A stretch of 64,000 nucleotides of DNA from Bacillota bacterium (GTDB lineage: Bacteria; Bacillota; Clostridia; Christensenellales; UMGS416). The notes beneath the pieces were generated by a model. The model was not told the DNA's origin and did no database searches. It saw only the letters and a list, made by a program, of their open reading frames with translations. The translations under genes were made by a program, and so were the position numbers. The stretch covers positions 62,001 to 126,000 of the forward strand of contig JAEWRW010000028.1 of the NCBI GenBank assembly GCA_023398815.1, read 5' to 3'. Of this stretch, positions 60,111 through 64,000 are shown piece after piece; position 1 is the first letter of the stretch, and each line of letters begins with the position of its first letter.

Positions 60111-60202
60111 ACCGCTAGGGGGGCAACCGCGAAATCGGTTGCTGAGAGGCGCACAGCGCGACCCTTGGAACCTGTGAGTTAACACTTACGTAGGGAAGCG
60201 GG
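60111..60202 (+). promoter_or_regulatory. TPP riboswitch aptamer (THI element)
   Basis: P1 forms from CCGCT (60112-60116) and AGCGG (60197-60201). The conserved CTGAGA (60141-60146), the ACCCTTGGAACCTG segment (60161-60174) and the GTTAACACTTACGTAGGGAAGC tail are present. Thiamine pyrophosphate binding would hold P1 and permit termination. Confidence 0.96.
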
Positions 60203-60219
60203 CCTGATGAAGGCTGATT

Positions 60220-60252
60220 GCTTCCCGTATGCGCAAAGCATACGGGTTTTCT
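60220..60252 (+). terminator. TPP-controlled terminator
   Basis: CCCGTATGC (60224-60232), loop GCAAA, GCATACGGG (60238-60246), then TTTTCTCTTT. GGGAAGC (60193-60199) can pair with GCTTCCC (60220-60226), which would break both P1 and the terminator stem, giving an antiterminator in the absence of TPP. Confidence 0.9.
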
Positions 60253-60277
60253 CTTTGGCGGTGGACAGGAGCGTCCC

Positions 60278-60928
60278 ATGGCACCCTTTTTTCAGAACTT
60301 CACCAACCCTTTCACCAAACTGACTGAGCTCTCCCTCTATACCTGGATTGCCCTCGCCTGCTTCGTGTTGCTGGCGGGCGTGTTCTTCTCGCTGCGGCGC
60401 GTGAAGCTGGATACCCGTGCGTTGGTGGCGGGCGCGCTGAGCATCGCCATCGCCTTCCTGCTGTCCTGCTTCAAGTTCTACTCCATGCCCCAGGGTGGGA
60501 GCATTACGCCGGCCAGCATGCTGCCGATGATGCTCTACGCCTGGTGCTACGGCCCGGCGGCCGGTCTGGCGGCGGGCATCGTCTACGGGTTCCTGCAACT
60601 GCTACAGGATTTTTACGTCGTACACCCGCTGCAGCTGCTGATGGACTACGTGTTCGCCTTTGGCGCGCTGGGGCTGGTCGGGTTCTTCCGCAAGAATCTG
60701 CTGGTTGGCGTCACGGTGGCCGGGCTGGTACGCTTTGTGCTGCACACCGTTTCTGGCGTGGTGTTCTTCGCGTCCTACGCGCCGGAAGGCCAGAACGTCT
60801 GGCTCTACTCCCTAGGGTACAACGGCTCGGTCGTGCTGCCTGACCTGGCGATTTGCCTTGTGATCGCGGCGATCCCCACGGTGCGCGCCACCATCACAAG
60901 GCTGTATCGACCGGTGGTGAAGGCCTAA
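60278..60928 (+). CDS. thiT: Thiamine transporter, ECF S-component ThiT
   Basis: 216 residues, six membrane helices. The family signature runs from M-P-Q-G-G-S-I-T through Y-G-P-A-A-G-L-A-A-G to H-P-L-Q-L-L-M-D-Y. It binds thiamine and works with a shared energising module (EcfA, EcfA', EcfT) coded elsewhere. Control by the TPP riboswitch directly upstream confirms the substrate. ATG 60278 follows ACAGGAGCG. It is convergent with pgi, 9 bases apart. Confidence 0.95.
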   Translation: MAPFFQNFTNPFTKLTELSLYTWIALACFVLLAGVFFSLRRVKLDTRALVAGALSIAIAFLLSCFKFYSMPQGGSITPASMLPMMLYAWCYGPAAGLAAGIVYGFLQLLQDFYVVHPLQLLMDYVFAFGALGLVGFFRKNLLVGVTVAGLVRFVLHTVSGVVFFASYAPEGQNVWLYSLGYNGSVVLPDLAICLVIAAIPTVRATITRLYRPVVKA

Positions 60929-60937
60929 CGCCTTCCC

Positions 60938-62416
60938 TTACAGAATATACTTTTCCTGCTTGGCAGGTCTGGCGTTGAGTTCCTCCTTCTTGGCCTCAAA
61001 CCCGGGCCTGCCAAGCAGCGCATAGGTGGCATTTTTGCCCTCCTCCACGCCGGGCTGGTCAAAGGCGTCGATGCCCAGGAGTTCGCCGCAGACCGCAGTC
61101 TGCACCTCAAAGAAATACAGGAGCTGCCCAATGGTGAAGGCGTTCACCTCAGGTAGAGTGATGGTCTGGTTGAGCTTGCCGGACTTGACGAGCGCGTACT
61201 CCGTGGCCGCCTGCTCGCTCTGGATGAGTTCGTTGAGGGTGTGCCCACCCAAAAAGGTGACGGCCGGGATGTCACTGAACCCATGGGGAATGGTCTGTAC
61301 CGTGCGGTACCGATCCACACCCAGGAAGGTGATGACCTTGTCGAAGGGGCCTTCGGTGTAGAGCTGCACCTGGGAGTGCTGGTCGGTGACGCCCAGTGCC
61401 TTCACCGGGGTCTGCCCCACGTGCACGGTCTTGCCGCGCAGGGTGAACTTCTTGCCGAGGCTTTCGGCCCAGAGTTGTGCGAACCAGTCAGCCATGTACT
61501 TGAGCGAATCGGCATAGGGCATCAGGATCTGGACGTTCTTGTCCTTCCGGGCCATGGCGATGTAATTGAGCACGCCAGCCATCCAGCCGGGGTTTGCCCA
61601 GAGATTGTCCTCCTGGCAGAGCTCGTCCATGTAGGCCGCGCCAGCCAGCAGTTCCTCAATATCGATGCCGCAGACCGCCGCCGGCAGCAGGCCCACCGGG
61701 CACATCTCCGAGAAGCGGCCGCCCACGCCGTTGGGGATGACGAACGTCTTGAGGTTGTATTGGTTGGCGATCTTGATGAGATAGCCCTTTTTGCGATCAG
61801 TGGTGGCAATGACGTGCCGGGACAGTTGCTCCTCCCCCAGGCGGCGGGTAAGCTCATCAAAGATGATAAGGAACTGAGACATGGTCTCAGAGGTGCTGCC
61901 CGACTTGGTGATGACGTTGAAGCAGGTCTTGTTCACGTCAATGACGTCAAAGAGCGCGGCCATACGCTCAGGGTCAACGTTGTCCTCCACATACAGGCGG
62001 GCGCCGGGGCGCTTGTCAGCCGGGAGCTCGTTGTAATGCAGGTGGTTGAGTGCCTGCTGAATGGCGATGGGGCCAAGAGCGGAACCGCCGATGCCCAGCA
62101 CCACAAAGGTGTCAAAATTGTCGTTGACGCGTTTGGCGGTGGCGTTGATGTCCTCCACGATCGTCTTTTGGTTGAAGGGCAGCTTGGTCCACGCCATCAT
62201 CTTGGAAGGACGGCCCCACTTGGCCCGCAGCGACTTCTTTGCCCGCTCAATGTGCGGCGCCAGCTCGTCGATGTCCGCAGTGGAGATGGCCCCAACCTTC
62301 TTCTGAAAACGCTTTGCCTGCAAGCTGGCGTCCATGTACTCCTCCATCATGTTGTTGAAGTCGTACCGCAGCTTCATGCCTGCTTTCCATTGGTCATTTT
62401 GCCATTGATGTTGCAT
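60938..62416 (-). CDS. pgi: Glucose-6-phosphate isomerase
   Basis: Interconverts glucose 6-phosphate and fructose 6-phosphate. 492 residues with L-G-I-G-G-S-A-L-G-P, T-K-S-G-S-T-S-E-T sugar-phosphate loop, N-G-V-G-G-R-F-S-E-M and the C-terminal catalytic Gln/Lys region. It belongs to the divergent clade of bacterial isomerases of about 490 residues rather than the 440-residue Bacillus type. Its Shine-Dalgarno area, read on minus, is three tandem copies of TAGGAG (last imperfect) ending six bases from the ATG. Confidence 0.95.
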   Translation of the reverse strand: MQHQWQNDQWKAGMKLRYDFNNMMEEYMDASLQAKRFQKKVGAISTADIDELAPHIERAKKSLRAKWGRPSKMMAWTKLPFNQKTIVEDINATAKRVNDNFDTFVVLGIGGSALGPIAIQQALNHLHYNELPADKRPGARLYVEDNVDPERMAALFDVIDVNKTCFNVITKSGSTSETMSQFLIIFDELTRRLGEEQLSRHVIATTDRKKGYLIKIANQYNLKTFVIPNGVGGRFSEMCPVGLLPAAVCGIDIEELLAGAAYMDELCQEDNLWANPGWMAGVLNYIAMARKDKNVQILMPYADSLKYMADWFAQLWAESLGKKFTLRGKTVHVGQTPVKALGVTDQHSQVQLYTEGPFDKVITFLGVDRYRTVQTIPHGFSDIPAVTFLGGHTLNELIQSEQAATEYALVKSGKLNQTITLPEVNAFTIGQLLYFFEVQTAVCGELLGIDAFDQPGVEEGKNATYALLGRPGFEAKKEELNARPAKQEKYIL

Positions 62417-62552
62417 AACTTCCTACTCCTACTCCTAGCGTATCGCAGCCAAAAATCTATATAATTATACATGATCTTGTCGGAAAGTGGAAGCGTTTTC
62501 GTCCCGTCTATTGTCTGGCTTCACCCCATAGATTATTCGGGGGGAATGGGGA

Positions 62553-63068
62553 ATGAAACAGTCTCTTTCCAACAAACTGCTGGCGGTGCTGCCCATGGTG
62601 CTGGCAGCCGCCTGTGTCTTTGCCACGGCCACTGCGTTGCTGACGTCGCTGCCCGCCGCAAACAACGCGCAGACGGGCACACTCTCCATCGTGGTGCGTG
62701 ACGGTTACACCGAAGAGCCGCTGCCCGGCGTCACCGTCGTCATACCGGAGATGGGACAGTCCTTTCTGACCGATGCGGATGGGCGCACGGGTGCCATCGC
62801 CGTTCCCGTGCTCACGGATACCGTTTACCAGACCATCCGCGCCAAGCCGTGGGGTGAAGTCACCCTGCTTGTGTATGCCCCGGGCTACCTGGACTGCGCA
62901 CTGTTCCACGTGGCTGTCGTTGCGGGGCAAACGCGAAACGGCCCCACTGTGCTACTCTTCCCCGACACTGGAGACATGAACGGTCAGCCCTTCACCATGA
63001 CGGAGGGGCCAAACGCTGAATGGGTCAATGGCCTGCTCGACCAATTCCGCCCTGTACAGCGCAAATGA
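62553..63068 (+). CDS. Exported protein with CarboxypepD_reg-like beta domain
   Basis: 171 residues. An N-terminal hydrophobic segment (about 8-32) is a signal peptide or anchor. Residues 42-115 form a beta-sandwich of the carboxypeptidase-regulatory/CnaB type (G-T-L-S-I-V-V-R-D-G, E-E-P-L-P-G-V-T-V-V-I-P, L-T-D-A-D-G-R-T-G) that usually serves in surface binding. There is no enzymatic domain. Function unknown. GGGGA precedes the ATG closely. Confidence 0.72.
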   Translation: MKQSLSNKLLAVLPMVLAAACVFATATALLTSLPAANNAQTGTLSIVVRDGYTEEPLPGVTVVIPEMGQSFLTDADGRTGAIAVPVLTDTVYQTIRAKPWGEVTLLVYAPGYLDCALFHVAVVAGQTRNGPTVLLFPDTGDMNGQPFTMTEGPNAEWVNGLLDQFRPVQRK

Positions 63069-63150
63069 TTCCCAGTAACCAACGCTTTACTTCCCTTGTC
63101 GAAGATTGTATGATTCGGATATATCTATTTGAATCATGAGAGAGGCCCCG

Positions 63151-63870
63151 ATGCGCAAGAAATTGAAGGTCATTGCCTGCAAGGTACTGATGCGGGAACT
63201 CTATCGTCTGGCGTGGGAATCGCCAAATATCGTGGATCTGGCGTGGAAAAAGCAAGCGCTGCACAACACGCCGGACTTACTGCGCCAAGAAGCGCAGGCC
63301 GCCATCGACGCCGCGGAGCGGGAGGAAGAAAGCTACGACGCCATCCTGCTGGGCTATTGCCTGTGCAGCAATGGCATCGTGGGGCTGCATGCCGACCACA
63401 CGCCGCTGGTCGTGCCCCGTGGGCACGACTGTATCACGTTGCTGCTGGGCTCCAAGGAACGCTACCAACAGATCTTCGACAGCCACAGCGGTGGCATCTA
63501 CTGGTATTCCCCCGGTTGGATTGAGCACTCCCTGCAGCCGGGCAAGGAGCGGTATGAACGCGCCTACCAGGAGTATGCGGAGAAATACGGCGAGGACAAC
63601 GCCCAATACCTTATGGATATGGAGCAGGGCTGGATGCGGGAATACAAGCACGCCATCTACGTGGACTGGCCCGAGCAGCCCCAGGAAGAATACCGCCGGT
63701 ACACCCAGGAATGCGCCGATTACCTGAACTGGGAGTGCCACGTGGAGACCGGCAGCAGCACCCTGCTGCGAGATTTCCTGGCTGGCAACTGGGATGAAGA
63801 GCGTTTCCTGATCGTCCCGCCGGGGAAGACCGTGCAGGCTTCCTTTGACGACGGCATCATCCGGGTTTGA
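63151..63870 (+). CDS. DUF1638 protein
   Basis: 239 residues matching the DUF1638 family by the Y-D-A-I-L-L-G-Y-C-L-C-S-N-G-I-V-G-L and P-R-G-H-D-C-I-T-L-L-L-G-S segments, which hold conserved Cys and His that may bind metal. In anaerobes the family is often found near corrinoid methyltransferase genes, and the biochemical role is unknown. ATG 63151 follows AGAGAGG; ATG 63136 has no ribosome binding site. A possible promoter (TTGTCG-17-ATATAT) at about 63096-63124 overlaps a 0A-like core. Confidence 0.85.
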   Translation: MRKKLKVIACKVLMRELYRLAWESPNIVDLAWKKQALHNTPDLLRQEAQAAIDAAEREEESYDAILLGYCLCSNGIVGLHADHTPLVVPRGHDCITLLLGSKERYQQIFDSHSGGIYWYSPGWIEHSLQPGKERYERAYQEYAEKYGEDNAQYLMDMEQGWMREYKHAIYVDWPEQPQEEYRRYTQECADYLNWECHVETGSSTLLRDFLAGNWDEERFLIVPPGKTVQASFDDGIIRV

Positions 63871-63871
63871 C

Positions 63872-64000
63872 ATGCAGACGACGCCAATGGTCGAGGCTGC
63901 GCCCAAGGGCATTCGTCTGACGCCCCCCTGGAAGGCACAATTGGTGAAGTTCCTGGTGGCAGCGTTGCTCTTCCCGCTCACACTGCTGTTGAAGCTCGTA
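63872..64000 (+). CDS. Start of an unidentified gene, cut by window edge
   Basis: The ATG at 63872 lies one base after the DUF1638 stop and the frame stays open for 43 codons to the window end. The product begins with about 28 mostly polar residues and then a strongly hydrophobic stretch (FLVAALLFPLTLLLKLV), so it is probably a membrane protein cotranscribed with the DUF1638 gene. Too little is present to identify it. Confidence 0.55.
   Translation, partial: MQTTPMVEAAPKGIRLTPPWKAQLVKFLVAALLFPLTLLLKLV

Overview
The window is about 60% G+C, densely coded, and looks like chromosome from a spore-forming, Gram-positive Clostridia-type bacterium (Oscillospiraceae/Christensenellales-like; no genus can be fixed). 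Support for this: an intact sigK-type sporulation sigma factor, a T-box leader on the trp operon, a transcription-terminating TPP riboswitch in front of a ThiT transporter, a Gram-positive type LexA box, AGGAGG-type ribosome binding sites, sigma-A promoters close to TTGACA-17-TATAAT, and the block miaB-mutS-mutL-miaA-hfq-ynbB. No rRNA, CRISPR array, prophage or insertion sequence was seen.

Layout. 0-0.9 kb: the end of a lipoprotein gene and a CopZ-like metal chaperone. 0.9-7.7 kb: a T-box (probable UGG specifier) and the complete trpEGDCFBA operon, its genes overlapping by a few bases. 7.8-11.8 kb: sigK behind a strong hairpin, an AAC(3)-family acetyltransferase, a Gfo/Idh/MocA oxidoreductase and a transglutaminase-like lipoprotein. 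12.0-17.3 kb: a four-gene operon for intracellular phosphorolysis of beta-mannobiose and mannooligosaccharides (cellobiose 2-epimerase, two GH130 phosphorylases, phosphohexomutase) behind a promoter that carries an operator-like dyad. 17.5-24.9 kb: an ADP-ribosylglycohydrolase-family protein, pyruvate kinase, an AraC-HTH fusion protein, a candidate 39-residue gene, lysA and a methyltransferase. 25-27.7 kb (minus): an AraC/effector-binding regulator, and a fucose-isomerase-like gene with a small membrane protein. 28.1-30.4 kb: an XRE regulator with an unusual promoter, then rph-rdgB-yfcE.

30.4-33.4 kb (minus): a four-gene operon, each junction a 4-base ATGA overlap, of two DUF155/RMD1-type proteins, a UroD-superfamily protein and a membrane protein. 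33.7-38.2 kb: accessory material (an unrecognised Cys-rich protein, a stand-alone AraC HTH coupled to methionine aminopeptidase, tRNA-Pro, a sulfatase, tRNA-Arg). 38.2-46.2 kb: a large ADP-ribosylglycohydrolase fused to beta-sandwich modules, a heterodimeric ABC exporter, an FAD/Rieske oxidoreductase and a small protein with an HPD motif. 46.3-50 kb: purB, tRNA-Trp, proC, rnhA, then a perfect 17-bp inverted repeat directly upstream of a tyrosine recombinase, followed by an autoregulated lexA. 51-59.4 kb (minus): the mismatch-repair/tRNA-modification operon. 59.5-64 kb: a YfbR-like nucleotidase, TPP riboswitch-thiT, pgi, a secreted beta-domain protein, a DUF1638 protein and the start of one more gene.

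The best candidates for something undescribed are the palindrome plus recombinase at 49.16-50.35 kb, whose arms resemble loxP, and the translationally coupled tandem-DUF155 operon at 30.4-33.4 kb. Functions below are inferred from recognised motifs; no database search was run.
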